The notes: generated by a model from the sequence alone, not told the origin. Numbered from the stretch's first letter, positions 1-12,446 are shown. The stretch is 64,000 nt of DNA from Crambe crambe (GCA_963924555.1 OZ004584.1:8997753-9061752), one strand, 5' to 3'. A program made the numbers and translations.

Positions 1-1442
1 TTCAAAGAGAGAGTATGGATGGTCAAGTTTGGAACATTGCCGCTCCTTGCTGCTAAGACACCACTCGGCAAACATTGCAGCTCTGTACAAGTGCAAGTCC
101 TGGCCAGTCAGTTTGTAGAGTTGAAGGAATGTGTATGCATTGCCAGCAACGCCATGACAGAGTCCATAACCCTTTCTCAGCAGACCTCTCTTCCACACCA
201 CTTCTCCACACTTTATGGCTCCATCAAAGTAACGCTGTTCCCCAAACACCTAACAAGTCAACAAGATGATGCACAGTTTCCTCATGACAAGGCTGGCCAT
301 CATTATTAGGGTCAATAAGCCAACTCTACATTGAGAGCACTATCTGACACGCTCTCCGATACCTTGTAGGCATGAGCCAAAAGGTGGACCATCCCTGGAG
401 CACCATGACACCAATGCACTAACACATCACGCTCCCCACTCTCCAATGAGGAAGGCAGGTTACCAGAGGGCAGGCACACACTCAACAGATAGTCAACACT
501 TGGCTGGACCAGGCTTGCTATGCGAGGCTTCAGCCGTTCTACTGGGACCTACAGCATACCAAAGTTACGTAGCTTTAAAGAGTTGGTGAAGTTATACTAC
601 TGGACCTGCAGTAAGAGAGTGAGTATTCCAGCCAGGCCATGTGCTGCTCCCAAGTAGTGCTTGTCGTGCCAAGTGAACATGAGTGGAGAGGGAGAGCCAT
701 ACAGCTTACTGCCTCTCTGCCCAGCATCCAAGATCACAGACACTTGCTGCTCCACCAAACTTTCATCCAAACTTCCTGGAATAGTGCTGCCCACAAAAAG
801 GAGGGAATATAAGTAGCCAGCATGTCCATATAGCAGCTCATGTGGCAAATTCAGTGAAGGAGATGGAGACAGTTCCTTTAACTTCCTGATACATTCCTGA
901 CATTGCTTTGGATCCCCTAATAATGTACAGCATCTTTCAATACCCAAGCATACTCAGTAGCTACTCACCAAGCAAATGATGGAGGCATGCTGCAACAACC
1001 AAAGGTCCCGCACCTCCGCAGAGAAAGGTGCAGCGGTGACTACTAAGATTTTGTAAGGATGGCTGCAAAATATCAAGTGCTGTCTGCAGATGGTGTGTGT
1101 AGTCAGCAGGTGTGCGATGGCTCACCAGTAAATGCAGGAGGGCAATCCCTGAAAAGTGGTACTCACAATGATAGCAAGTTCAACAAGAAATAAAATCAAT
1201 TGCCTGCATCTCCAGTATAGATTGACTGATCACCGTTTCTCTCTCTGGTATTCAATACACGCAGGTTAGATGATATGGCCTCCTTCAGTTTCACTTGAAA
1301 GTTAGGAGCCAGCTAGATATATTAATTTTATAATATGAACCACAATATTGTAGATATATATATACCGAGAATTTTGCTCCACTTAGTTCTGTGAAGGGAT
1401 TGGAAAAGTACCTTAACTGACCTTCATCAGATCTCGCCATCA
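1..1442 (-). CDS. LANCL: LanC-like protein (LANCL1/2/3 family), 3' end cut off
   Basis: Eukaryotic LanC-like protein: a double seven-helix barrel, zinc-dependent glutathione-binding/transferase relative of bacterial lantibiotic cyclases. Seen on the minus strand as exons 1376-1442 (start ATG at 1442), 1204-1312, 969-1148, 606-952, 363-548 and 1-250, the last running off the window. Family landmarks appear in order: NPF near the N terminus, YTGDAGIALL, TFLCGGAGP, ELLYGHAGYLYSLL, YLGAAHGLAGI, then the zinc-site segments VHWCHGAPG and GYGLCHGVAGN, which supply the conserved Cys and Cys-His ligands. Exons join in phase. The 1204 exon seems to end in a GC donor (CAG/GCAATT). The C terminus is missing only because of the window edge. 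Which LANCL paralog it is cannot be told from this stretch. It is divergent from the adaptor gene starting at 1658. Confidence 0.93.
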
Positions 1443-1657
1443 TGAATCCCCGGCCCCCCATCGCGCGGCGCGGGGGGCCGGGACTTAAAAACCCGCGCGT
1501 GCGAGTAAATAGGAAGGGCAAAAATAAAAAAGATATGATGTAAGGCCGCTCAGTGGAAACTTGTTGAGCTACGGTAGCTGAGCACAAAGAAAGTAGTTGT
1601 AGTCTGTGGCAAATATTCTACTAAAGTAGTTAGCTAGCTATAGTTAGGTGATTGAAG
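1443..1657. promoter_or_regulatory. Shared divergent promoter with a GC-rich hairpin
   Basis: This 215-bp gap separates the start codons of LANCL (minus) and the SAM/SH2 adaptor (plus), so it must hold both promoters and 5'UTRs. It contains a perfect 11-bp inverted repeat, CCCGGCCCCCC at 1449-1459 and its complement at 1472-1482, around a 12-base CG-rich loop. No TATA box was recognised. Role of the hairpin is unknown. Confidence 0.6.
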
Positions 1658-4600
1658 ATGGCGAGTGTTCGTATGTGGCTGTCTGAATTAGGGTTGGAGA
1701 GTTACTGGGGTTTATTGGAAGGCTGCGGGTACACCAGCACAGATTCCCTACAGTAAGTTGTGCGAAAAAAACCTTTTTCTGATGATATCTGATGATAATA
1801 TAGTAGTTAGCTGGTACAAACACTTGAAAGTGTTTATGAACAGTTATAAGCTCATCTGAATACAGTATGCCTTTGTCAGCTGAATTGATTTATGTGATTT
1901 GTATTCAGAACTCTGACTGACCATGAATTGACAAACATTGGGATTTTGGATGCCAATCATCGAAAGGCAATTTTGAACAAGGCTGGTAGTGCAGGAGGCG
2001 TTGATGAGGACTTTAACAACATGTTGGGAGATTTGAGTTCTGTTATCAAAGATTTGGAGTGTTTTAGTGTGGTCAGTTTTTCTAGTTGAATATTTTGGAC
2101 CTTAAAGGTCTTACCTTAATAGGATGTATTGTGTCCTTGACATAAAACATTCCTTAGGAAAACCTTTAGGTTGGGCGGTTTCCATTAATGTGTCGTGGTG
2201 CTAAGTCTGTCTGTAAACATTTATATAAAGTCCAGTGAAAACATACAGCTATCACTTAGCTCATGTACTCTAGCCAAGTCTGTTGTTGACTGTTATGGAT
2301 GTACTCACTATGTGGCATTCATTGTGTCTACTGCAGCCAACACACATTGACGTTTCTACCTTGCCAACCAACACGTCTGCACCTCTGCCTGCCACACTCC
2401 CAATGCGAAAGTCCTATATAGTGAGTCCATGCATGCTGACGTAGCAAGTTGTGTCACGCCCAGTATTTTCTGTCAGTTGGTCAGAAAATTGGGCAAGGCA
2501 TGTTAATTATATTATACTCTCATGAATACACTTGAGTTATTTTTGCACATTATAGATGCCTGAACCACCCAAACCTGCAGAGCCTGATTTCGATCTGGAT
2601 TCTCTGCTGAGTGATTTGACCTCATTTGATCCTGGTAATGCAGTGGCTGCTTCACACCCTGCCCCTCCCCCTGCCTCAGAGCCCACACTTCTTCCACCAC
2701 CTCCAGCCTTTCCCCCGGAGAATCACAGCCCTGGCCAGAGTGGGTCCAACTCGGCTCACTCCACTCCTCAACATCTGCGACCCTCCAATGCTGTCATTGC
2801 TGAGCCTAGTCCCACCCCACCAAGCACTCCAGGCAGCACACCTGGCCATGTCCCTGTCAGGTCCAACACACAGGTGGACAGAAACCACCAACCCCCCAGG
2901 AAAGAGATGGAGCCTGAAATCATTCTAAGGTCCAAGACTGAAGTCCAGCATACTCCTGAACACGACAGGCAATCTGGTCAGTTGACGAATGTTTGTTATG
3001 TCACTTTCTACTTGTCATTTGTTCTGAGATTACTTACTCATTGTAATAACATACAGAAATATATGCACACATACATACATACTGTGCAATACAGTAATAA
3101 CATTCACATGCACTCACTGACTGACTCACACATTGAAGCTAATGGAATGAGAAGAGAGAATGCAATTAGCTAATATAACGCCCTAAAAAGTGGGCAACTG
3201 AAGGTAGAGTGCACTGTGAGATTACCTTCACATTCATTGAAGCATGAAAATGCACCACCACCCACATACCTACCGACACATGCTATTAGGGATTAGAAAT
3301 CCATACTTCATTGAACGTAAAACAATTTTGTCATCTCTAGGACAATTTTTTCCCAAGTCTCAACCTAAACAATGTATCACCGGCTCTTAGTTTGGTTCAT
3401 TACTTTTTTTAGAAGGGGAGGGAACAGTTGTGCGAGTACCTGTACCAGATCTCTCGGGGGCCACAGAACAACTCAGCAAAGAGGCTATGGCTCAGAGGTT
3501 GGACGAAAAGGCCGAGGAGCTTCGGAATGACCCTAACCTCACTGAGGAGGAAAGGGAGCAAAAGCTGAAGGAGGAAAAACTGCGTATTGGAATAGAGAAA
3601 ATGAAGCTTGCTCACAAGAAGAGGGTTGCTATCAAAGTGTTTAATCCTGACCGCTCCAACAAGACAGTGGTGGTGGAAGACGGGATGACTACAGGCATGG
3701 TCTGCCACCTCCTGGTGGTTAAGAACCACTTTGACGAGAGTCCTAACTGGGTGCTGGTGGAACAGCTGGGTGATGTCAGCCTTGAGAGAGAACTGGAGGA
3801 CCATGAAAACATTGTGGAAGTGTATTCCAGTTGGCCCAGGGAACACAATAACATCTTCTTGTTCAAGCAGAACGAGAGAAAGTATGATCTCTTTGAAGAC
3901 CCAATTGTAAGGAAGCATTTTAAATATCTGTACTTAGAATCTGGTTTAGCTTATGTTGGGATGATTCTGTTGACTCTCTGAAGCACTAAGATTCCTAAAG
4001 ACAGTTTGCCTGTGTCAAAGGAAACTTATGCTGAAGGAAGATAGTTCCTTTTACAGGACTTCAGTCAAGTTATTCTCTTTCTTTCAGAAATATTTTCCAG
4101 ATCACTTGCGTTCATCTCAGGCAGCTAGTCAGAAAATGGGTACTCTTGAACGCACAGAGAAAGCACGAAAGATTTTATTGCAGGAATACTTTTCCTCGAC
4201 ATCGCGTGTTCCTGAACTGGAAGGTTTTCTTCATTTGAAGGACGGCTACAAAAAGAGTTGGAAAAAAGTGTACTGCATTCTGCGTGCTTCCGGACTCTAC
4301 TACTCTACAAAAGGAAAACAGAAGGTAAGGAACAAATGTCTTGTATGGGAACTAACCTTAATAGTGAAGGAACAGCAAACATTACATGCCCACCTCACAT
4401 GGATCCTATTAATAATTTTGTTTTGTATAGACTGCAAAACATTTGATACAACTGGTGCAGTTTGACGAGTATGAACTGTACCATGGAATCAACTTTAAAA
4501 AGATGTTGAAGTCTCCCACTCCATATTGTTTCGCATTGCGAGTGAGTTATGTCTTATTGGATGACATTACATGTGTGAGCAAGCCCTTCCCTCCCTTCCA

Positions 4601-5952
4601 GCCTAACCCCAAGGCCATTGTGCCAAGCATAAAGGACATCAAAGTCTTGTGCTGCGATGATGAGCCCACTGCTCTCTCTTGGACAGCAGGAATTCGTCTG
4701 GCCAAATATGGCCTTCAACTGAGAGACAATTTCCACAAAGCCAAGCTCACTCAGTTCAAACTAGAGGACTTGAATGCACCTGAAGGAGAAAAACGAACTG
4801 TTGAGGTGAGTTCATTCTATCAATTTTTGTGCTTACTGCTGCATTCATTGTCGACTGGCAAATGGTGCCGACTTGTACAGAATCGTGCTAGTAAACTTGT
4901 TGGTCTGCGTCTGGAAAAGCACTTGGAAAAGTTGCGGGAACAGTACAAGGTTCAAAAAGAGGAAGAGGAAACAAAGCGTCAATTCTATCATTCCCCGGGC
5001 ACTGCTCGACGTGAAGGTGTGGATGGGAGTGAGTCCAGTGGTGATGGGCAATTGGATGCGTCCATGGAAATGAGCACTCACTCAGAACAAACCCCTGAAC
5101 CAAGTCCAGCTAGTCAACAAAGAAGTCCAGAGGCTCCACCTCAGCCTGTCCACGAGGTCCAGTTACCGCAAGCAGCAGCTCCAGTACATACTTCTCCTGC
5201 ACACAAAGTAGCACCGATAGGACATAAGGTCTTTCCCCCCGAGCCTGCCCCAAAACCTAAAGTGCCTCCTCAGGTGGCTCCTCGGCCTTCTGCCCGCTCA
5301 AAGCCAGACGGAGTAACACAGGACGAGACTCCTCCCACTGCTGCCTACAACCCTTACCCGGCTCCAGTCCAAGCTGCTCCTCCCAGTCCAAGGGAAGCAG
5401 TCGTGGAGAGATTCCCTAGTCCTCAACAGCCAGCTCCCCCTCCTCCCCAGGTTCAGCCAGTTGCTGCACCTGTGGCCCCTCCTGGGACCAGTCCTGACAA
5501 GGAGGCTCTCTTTGCATTTGCTTGGTACCATGGTTCCATTCCCCGAGATGAAGCACTGCATCGGCTAGAGGGGGTGGGTGGATTTGATGGGTGAGTGCAG
5601 AGTACAGTCATTGCTGATGAATGTTACTGTTGCATATAATTGTAGGGCGTATTTAGTTCGTGATAGCACTACTGTACCCAATTCCTTTGTGCTTACCATG
5701 TATACCAAGTCTGTCTCTAAGAACTTTCAAATCCTCCCGGTAAGAGCTCTCTTCTTAGACCATCCCTCCTAATAATCAATGATTGTACAGATGGAGCATC
5801 CCAATGGCATGACAATGTATCGTATTGATGATGGACCAGGATTTCCCTCCATTGATCAACTGATTCGCCACTACAAGCAAGACTCTGACCGCTTGCCCTG
5901 TCGCCTAACTGAATTTTGTCCCCGGCCGCCCACTAGAATGACAGAATGTTAG
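1658..5952 (+). CDS. SAM-LD-RA-PH-SH2 adaptor, GRB7/10/14-related
   Basis: Predicted 924-residue signalling adaptor from 11 exons: 1658-1752, 1909-2071, 2337-2420, 2556-2976, 3413-3906, 4088-4324, 4431-4541, 4602-4805, 4881-5590, 5646-5739, 5791-5952; the lengths sum to 925 codons. Domains in order: SAM (about residues 1-60, WLSELGLESYW, HRKAIL); a paxillin-type LD motif DFDLDSLLSDL near 125-135; proline-rich linker; RA domain (about 320-415, VEVYSSWP, FLFKQN) as in GRB7/10/14 and RIAM/lamellipodin; PH domain (about 450-560, YCIL, CCDD, GIRLAKYG); a long proline-rich region; and SH2 (about 815-915, WYHGSIPRDEA, YLVRDS with the phosphotyrosine-binding Arg). RA-PH-SH2 order is that of GRB7/10/14, which link receptor tyrosine kinases to Ras-family signals; an N-terminal SAM is not part of that family as I know it. 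A BPS segment was not recognised. Start is the only ATG giving an intact SAM. Confidence 0.93.
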
Positions 5953-6168
5953 CCATGCAGTGACTGAGACCATTATCTTCACTGTTGTACAGTATATTAT
6001 GTAGAATGGATTTATTTCAGACTAATGCTGTTTGTCCTTACTCTATTGATGTGTTTCAAGTATAACAAAATTAATACTATTACATACCATGCAAATTAAA
6101 ATATACACTAAATTAAGCCACTCATTAATGGGATGTGCATTCAGAGTTTGTGCTGTAATAATTGATAT

Positions 6169-6846
6169 TTACAAGATTGTACATTTTTTCTTTTTCTTGC
6201 CACTCTTTCTCTTGGTCGAGTGGTTTTGATCCTGGTGACTTGTGCTGTGTTTCCTCTGTTGGATCATGGTTAACAGGTCATAATACACTCTGTCCACATT
6301 CTGTTTAGTCTTGGCACTAGTCTCCACATAGAGGACTCCCCACGAGCTAGCCATGCACTCTGCCTCAGCCAGTGTCACTTCCCTCCCTTCCTGAAGGTCG
6401 GCTTTATTCCCCACCAGAATGAGCGGTGTTTGCTCATCTCCTTTGACTCGCAATATGCGCTCTCTCTTCTCAGCCACACTAGCAAATGATTCTCGATCTA
6501 CCAACGAGAAGACACAAAGGAAACCCTCTCCTTTTCTAAACTTGGGATCCTCCACAACTGCATAGTCTTCCTGCCCAGCTGTGTCCAAGATATCAATCTG
6601 ACACTCACTTCCACTCAAAATCACTGTCTTACAATAACTGGCAGCCTTGTTTGGCTCATACTCCTTCTCAAACTAGATCACAATAGGTGCATGTGTGGAA
6701 GCTATTAAAAGTACAAAGTCTGGCCCACTCCAACTGTGACTCACCTCTGCATACATAAACTGAAGGGTGAGGGTACTTTTTCCCACACCTCCACTGCCCA
6801 CCATGACCACCTTGTGCACAGGAGCATTTTCAACCTTTCTTGCCAT
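6169..6846 (-). CDS. Ral-like small GTPase, divergent copy 1
   Basis: Two exons (6745-6846 and 6169-6672), 201 residues. Ras-superfamily G motifs are intact: GSGGVGKST (P-loop), DTAGQED (G3), NKAD (G4), ETSAK (G5). The sequence between them, such as [12 protein letters not shown] and LTLQFMYAE, is that of RalA/RalB. It ends in a lysine-rich tail and CTIL, a CaaX box whose final Leu predicts geranylgeranylation and membrane attachment. Compared with copy 2 (11617-12284), switch I reads [11 protein letters not shown] instead of [11 protein letters not shown] and switch II reads [12 protein letters not shown] instead of [12 protein letters not shown], so effector and GAP/GEF contacts have changed while nucleotide-binding residues are kept. 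Reading frame is intact, so it looks like a diverged functional paralog more than a pseudogene. Confidence 0.92.
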
Positions 6847-6859
6847 GGTCGTAGTAGTA

Positions 6860-6971
6860 GTAGGTACGGGTCGACAACCCGAGTAAATGACGTCAAATTT
6901 CAGTAGGTACGGGTCGACAGTCCGAGTGAATGACGTCACATTAACGGAACGTCATTATCGCGCATGCGCAC
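6860..6971. promoter_or_regulatory. Tandem CRE sites and an NRF-1-type palindrome upstream of Ral copy 1
   Basis: A 43-bp unit is repeated in direct tandem (6860-6902 and from 6903), each containing the full cyclic-AMP response palindrome TGACGTCA (6888-6895 and 6931-6938) and GGGTCGACA. Just beyond lies GCGCATGCGC at 6960-6969, the core of the NRF-1 consensus. The sites start about 40 bp upstream of the ATG of the minus-strand Ral-like gene. Confidence 0.7.
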
Positions 6972-7027
6972 ATTATAAATTATTGGTGTACATGGTGAAC
7001 ACTGATGGAATAAATAAATAAATAGTG

Positions 7028-10000
7028 TTAGATGGTGGTTAGTTTCATGTCCTTCATTCTCTGCTCCAAGTGAGAATTGTACAGCCAAAAAGGAAGTTCA
7101 CTTTCTGTGTCTCGACAGAAGTACTATAATTATAAGTAACAAAAATAAGCAGTATCTTGAATGACATTGTAACGGGCAGCTACCTTAGGTTGCCATTCTT
7201 TGCCATTTCTTTTCATCTCTCTAGCCTTTTCTCTTTGCCTCTCTTCAACCTACACATTGTTTTATATTAGCTACATATGAAAGACACAAGCAACACACTT
7301 CATGTTTAGCAATAGCTGCAGCTTCAGAATCCTCTCTTTGAATAGCCTCAGTCACATGCCTCCATACTACCCTGGACTCAAAGTCTTGCTGAAGAGAAAA
7401 TTTCTGCACTTTCTTACGAATGGTAGGCATCGATTTCATGTCCATGATAACTTCAGACTCCTGAAACGGTCAGAATTTCAATGCTAGTCGTTACATGCAT
7501 AATATTACTCACGTCCTTAGATAGCTTCTTGTGTATACTTTTATTCCAGAATCCTTCAAATCTCATACATGGCTTCTTTGTAGAGGCATGTCTGATAAGA
7601 ATGATTGAGGTAAATAATATGACTTCAATGTCAGTATAACATCAAAGGTAGCTAGGACACCGCAAACAACTTACGAAATATCTCCAGTAATTCGATGCTT
7701 CTGCCCACCTCTGAATGGCTATAGTTAAAATAGCATACAAGACTCAGAGTGGAAAATGATAAGGATTACTTACTTTTGTATGAAATTCAATATTAGCAGT
7801 GTAACCGGTTTTCTTGCAAGTTATTACCGAATTCCCTCCAAATTCGAACCATGGAGTTGTGAATAGCGATCTGCATAAGAAAAAGCTTGCACAAATGCCA
7901 ATAAACGGATATTCTCACCTCAAATAGCCATTAGGAAATGTTCCTACGTACACTTCATCTCTTTTCAAGTACTGAATTTGAACTATAAAACATAGAGGAT
8001 TGTCAATAAGATTGAAATTATAACTGTGTTAACTTACAAGTTCCACTGTTATGGACCTTGACAGATAATCCTGTAAATCTTGTTTTAGTTTCAATAGTTG
8101 CATGAACATAGACTCTCTTGGATGGGCACTCCAAATACAAAGCTGACACTGCAAGATGAACATCCACTTTATTTCCTACCACATATAAGTTTCCCGGATG
8201 CTTACCAGGAGGATGGTGAGATACTTGTTCTGCGATAAATGCAACTGAATCATATCCAGCACAAGGAAATGGTCCAGACTCCAAAAGATTCTGTAGGAAT
8301 CATCAAAGTTAATTGTGACAGTGACCTAACTACAAGTCCTCACCTTTTCGTGAAGATTGGGAGGAGTTCTTTTCCCATCTGGTACATCCCAGTAGCAGCG
8401 AAACACTTCCCCTAAGATCGGATTGTACGGCTTCTTTGGTATACCAACCTGCACCATTGAAAAACAACTATTTGTGACAACAACAACAACAACGATAACA
8501 ACACACCTTCCCAGAAGCACTTATGGAAGAAATCAGCCACTTTGCTACATTCATGATCCTCTCCTGTGGATCTTCAAATTCTGATGACCTAAATCAATAT
8601 AATACTCTCTTTGAAATATTCATTCTTTAGCCCATAAAAGTTTTTGTTGATGGTAGGTCCACACAAACAAACAAGGAAATCCAAAAGGGAAAGACGGAAA
8701 ACTATGTTGCCACTGTGATTATCAACTGATAAATGTTTTTTAGCCATTGCAATGAAGTGGTGTATGTACCAAGAAAGCAGAACCTGAAGCAACTGAGGAC
8801 CGTTTAAATAAACTCTATCAGCAGCTGTTGATAATGGGTTTCAGCACTGTTATGATAACATGCAAGTTGGTGTGGGTCCTCAACAAGCAAGTTATGTCAT
8901 GTTAAGAGCATGTAGATTAACAAAATAAGTATGCCCACTTGATCAGCAATCATGGAAATAATATCAGCTGACTCCTTTCAGCTTTACAAGTGATTAGTTC
9001 ATGCTCATCATAATATTAGACAAGGATGAGAAAAGTAACATACCGAATTATGATGTCAGGGTGAGAAAAGAACTCAGAGTACATTTCCAATAAAGATCTC
9101 CTTTCAAAAATAAAAACAGGTAGAGTGAAGCGGGTTAGGTCCATGCCAATCCTTATTTGAGACAAAATTTGTAGAATTAAGCTTTTATTTGATGTCATAG
9201 AACCTGCAGCAATTGAATTCCAAATCTATTAAGACAGAGAGTATTTGTTGAAACTCTCACTAATGATGAACAAAATTGCTTCCATCATAGTCAGCTAGTT
9301 ACCTTGCAAGTCAGCATTGTCTCGAAAATCTTTGTCCTCCTCAATCTCAGGAGGATCTCCTTCCATTGTGATAATGCTAATGGCTGGAGAAATCACAGGC
9401 TCTTCATCCCTTGATGTAGGAACTGCTACCTCATCCTCTGCATCAAAGTACTCATCATCGCTATTTTCTAACGGAGAAGGTTCTTCACTCAAAAAGTCAT
9501 CCTAACACAGTAAAGTTCAGTTCACACAACTTGGAGACCGTAACACAATATTCATGAATCACTGTATTTGTATGGTATGAATATCAGAAATGGCACATGA
9601 CTATTACTATTGCAATGAAGGAATTATCCATTGAAGAGTTGATTTTGACTTACATAGGCACTAATTTCATCTTAGTGAGGCATCAAACCTCCACAATAGT
9701 TTGGCCCTGAAATCAGCATACTAGATAGTATGGACTTGTTGCAAAACTCAAGCCAAAAATTCTACAAAGGTACACTACACTGGCCAAATTGAGACATAGT
9801 GATCCTTGATCCTAAACTGTATTACTAGTCTACTAGCAAAAACCAAGATCTGTAGATCAGCTAGATTTTTTTGTTTGCTAGCTGCACTGGCATAGGAATA
9901 GGGGGCCTGGGCCACCACTAAATTTTACTTCATTAACTTGAGAATTATGAAGTAAAACAGCACAACTATTATTCAATATTTGTGGTGCTGCCCCCCTCCC

Positions 10001-10168
10001 CCCCCCCCGTTCTTACACCAATGCTAAAGTGTAGTGCTGGTGCACCTGCACCATGTACCATCAAGAAAAAAAAAAATCTGCAACGAATGACCGATCATGC
10101 ACTGCACGCTCCCACAATACACTTTAACTCACCTTCAACGCGAACACAGCGTTGGCTTTGTCTTCCAT
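7028..10168 (-). CDS. Oxysterol-binding protein-related protein, short form with FFAT motif
   Basis: Lipid-transfer protein of 480 residues in 13 exons: 10133-10168, 9303-9501, 9044-9203, 8507-8588, 8344-8448, 8038-8290, 7919-7982, 7774-7870, 7675-7718, 7513-7591, 7299-7460, 7184-7249, 7028-7123 (481 codons). The ORD starts near [12 protein letters not shown], has [13 protein letters not shown] (lid and lipid-site Lys/Asn), then the family signature EQVSHHPP at about 215-222, and the C-terminal [17 protein letters not shown] and EWQPK segments. Residues 29-35, EYFDAED in an acidic run, match the FFAT motif that binds VAP on the ER, so action at ER contact sites is expected. No PH or ankyrin region is present, as in short ORPs. 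The ORD is most like the ORP9/10/11 group; exact orthology is uncertain. The intron 9502-10132 carries a poly-C run near 10000. Confidence 0.93.
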
Positions 10169-10560
10169 TACTCTAGCCCCTCCCGCATCACACACCAGCC
10201 AGTTTTATATAGCTAGCTAGCTGCTCGATATAATAATTGCGGCATTCCTTACGTGGGTGTGGCCCTGATGGGTGGGGCCGGTGTCACAGCATATCCGATC
10301 GATCCGGGGGATTAAAATTACTAGCGAATACGGTCCTAGTGTAGCAAATTGCATCCGGGCGGTTTTATCATAGATATTGCGCATGCTCAAGAATCGTGCA
10401 TGGAATTTGGACTGGCCACAGCATGCAATGCAATGGCAGCTGTATCTTGCAGCTGCATGCAGTTTAGTAGCTGTCCAGCTAGGCTAGCTGTCGGTCAAAG
10501 ATATGGAAATAACCTATGAAGTTGTCTTTACCACTTTTTTTTGATACCACTAAAATGGTG
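10169..10560. promoter_or_regulatory. Spacer between ORP start and the next plus-strand fragment
   Basis: About 390 bp with no convincing reading frame. It must contain the ORP promoter. Seen in it are CG-bearing patches near 10240-10390 (for example GGGTGTGGCC and GATCGATCCGGGG) and a GCGCATGC word near 10380. No core promoter element was recognised. Confidence 0.4.
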
Positions 10561-10568
10561 CAAATCAA

Positions 10569-11141
10569 AGTATTAGTGGTTACCAAGATGTGCTTATCCA
10601 TGTTCTTCCTGAAGAAAATGCTGAAGAAAATGGGTTTTCAGAAATGCTTAACCTACTTTCTGATGTATGTTGATATGTGATGTGTATTAGAGACCACTTT
10701 ACTGATCCTTGATACTTAGGTGTGCATTATATAAAATATGTACTGTACTTAAAATGTAGAAACTATGTGCTATGAATGCTCTATTATACAGTATTATTTA
10801 AGGCAATATGAATATTGTTGAAAGTATAACTAGTGGTAAGCATCTCTACTTACATCCTATTATTGGGGCAGCTCCTAACTAAATGTAAGTATATAATTTT
10901 GCAGGTTATTACTCTGGTGAACACTGTTCTTTTGGCTATAGCGAAAAGTGTAGGAGAACAATTTGATTCATTCCGTTATGGTTATGATGTTTTACTTCCT
11001 GAGGTAAGAATCACTATTATCACACCTTTTCCACGGACTGTGGATATGATAATTATCTATTTTTGACAGGCAATGGTTAGAGTTAAAGCTAGGATAGAAG
11101 ACGTATCCATATCAGATGCTACAGACCAATTTGACAACTAG
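10569..11141 (+). CDS. Unrecognised gene, C-terminal exons only (possible PWWP3-type tail)
   Basis: Three phase-0 exons can be joined: one ending at 10664 (VLPEENAEENGF... before a GTATGT donor; its 5' limit is unclear), 10905-11003, and 11070-11141 ending in TAG. They give ...LLSD-VITLVNTVLLAIAK...YGYDVLLPEAMVRVKARIED...FDN. The segment YDVLLPEA followed by an amphipathic helix loosely resembles the C-terminal tail of PWWP3/MUM1 proteins, but this is from memory and weak. No start codon, upstream domain or promoter was found; the upstream part may be lost, making this a gene remnant. Canonical splice sites flank the two last exons. Confidence 0.4.
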
Positions 11142-11616
11142 TACATAACTACATGTATGGCTATTCTGGTTATGATTGCATAATATTTATCATTATAATT
11201 CTTCACATGACTCCTGGCTGCCATTTAAACTTGGCAAGCTATACTGTACTGATTCAGTAGAGCATGAGGCAGAGTATTACTGACTGACACTGAATGCATG
11301 CATGTGTTCTTTGGTGGTGGCTTAGCTAGCTATAGGATCAAATGTGCCATGAAGGATCAGCTTTGCTAGCTAACATAATCTGGGGGGGATCAAATTTGCT
11401 AGCAAGAGTAATCTGGGGGACGAATAATGCTAGCATAATTAATCCCCCCCCCCCCCCCCCCGGATAAAAAAACACCACAGGATCGATTTTCCTGTGACAC
11501 CGGTACCGACCCTCTGCACCGCGCGAGACTACCATTAACAGTATAGTATTCATAATAGCACATAGCACATAATAAAACATACAGAAAGAAACAAACAGTG
11601 AAGTCAATCTACAGCT
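11142..11616. other. Intergenic spacer with homopolymer tract
   Basis: No gene seen. Contains GGGGGATCAAAT/GCTAGC-like short repeats at 11330-11440 (three related copies), a run of 18 or so C at about 11444-11461, and a GC-rich patch at 11495-11525. The A- and C-runs suggest replication slippage. Confidence 0.5.
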
Positions 11617-12290
<674 letters not shown>

Positions 12291-12446
12291 TTACAGATTG
12301 CCGCACCTAACACCTAACTACCGCAAGTGTCTGGAATAGGAAAATGTCACAGGAAATGTCAATTTTGGTTCCAAATTTTTTTGTCACAGTAGACCCTTTT
12401 CCAAGGTCAGATACGTGTGCTGTTTACAGCTGTGCTGTTTACAGCT

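Noticed and set aside
1..1442. Bacterial lanthipeptide cyclase (lanC) in a biosynthetic cluster
   Set aside because: Introns, LANCL-specific sequence and animal neighbours; no precursor or dehydratase genes.
2626..2928. Second frame overlapping exon 4 of the adaptor
   Set aside because: Low-complexity proline codons keep several frames open; the used frame joins in phase on both sides.
8589..8792. Extra ORP exon with a WYIHHF-like segment
   Set aside because: Exon 9044-9203 joins directly in phase to 8507-8588 and gives the expected family sequence; this stretch is within the intron.
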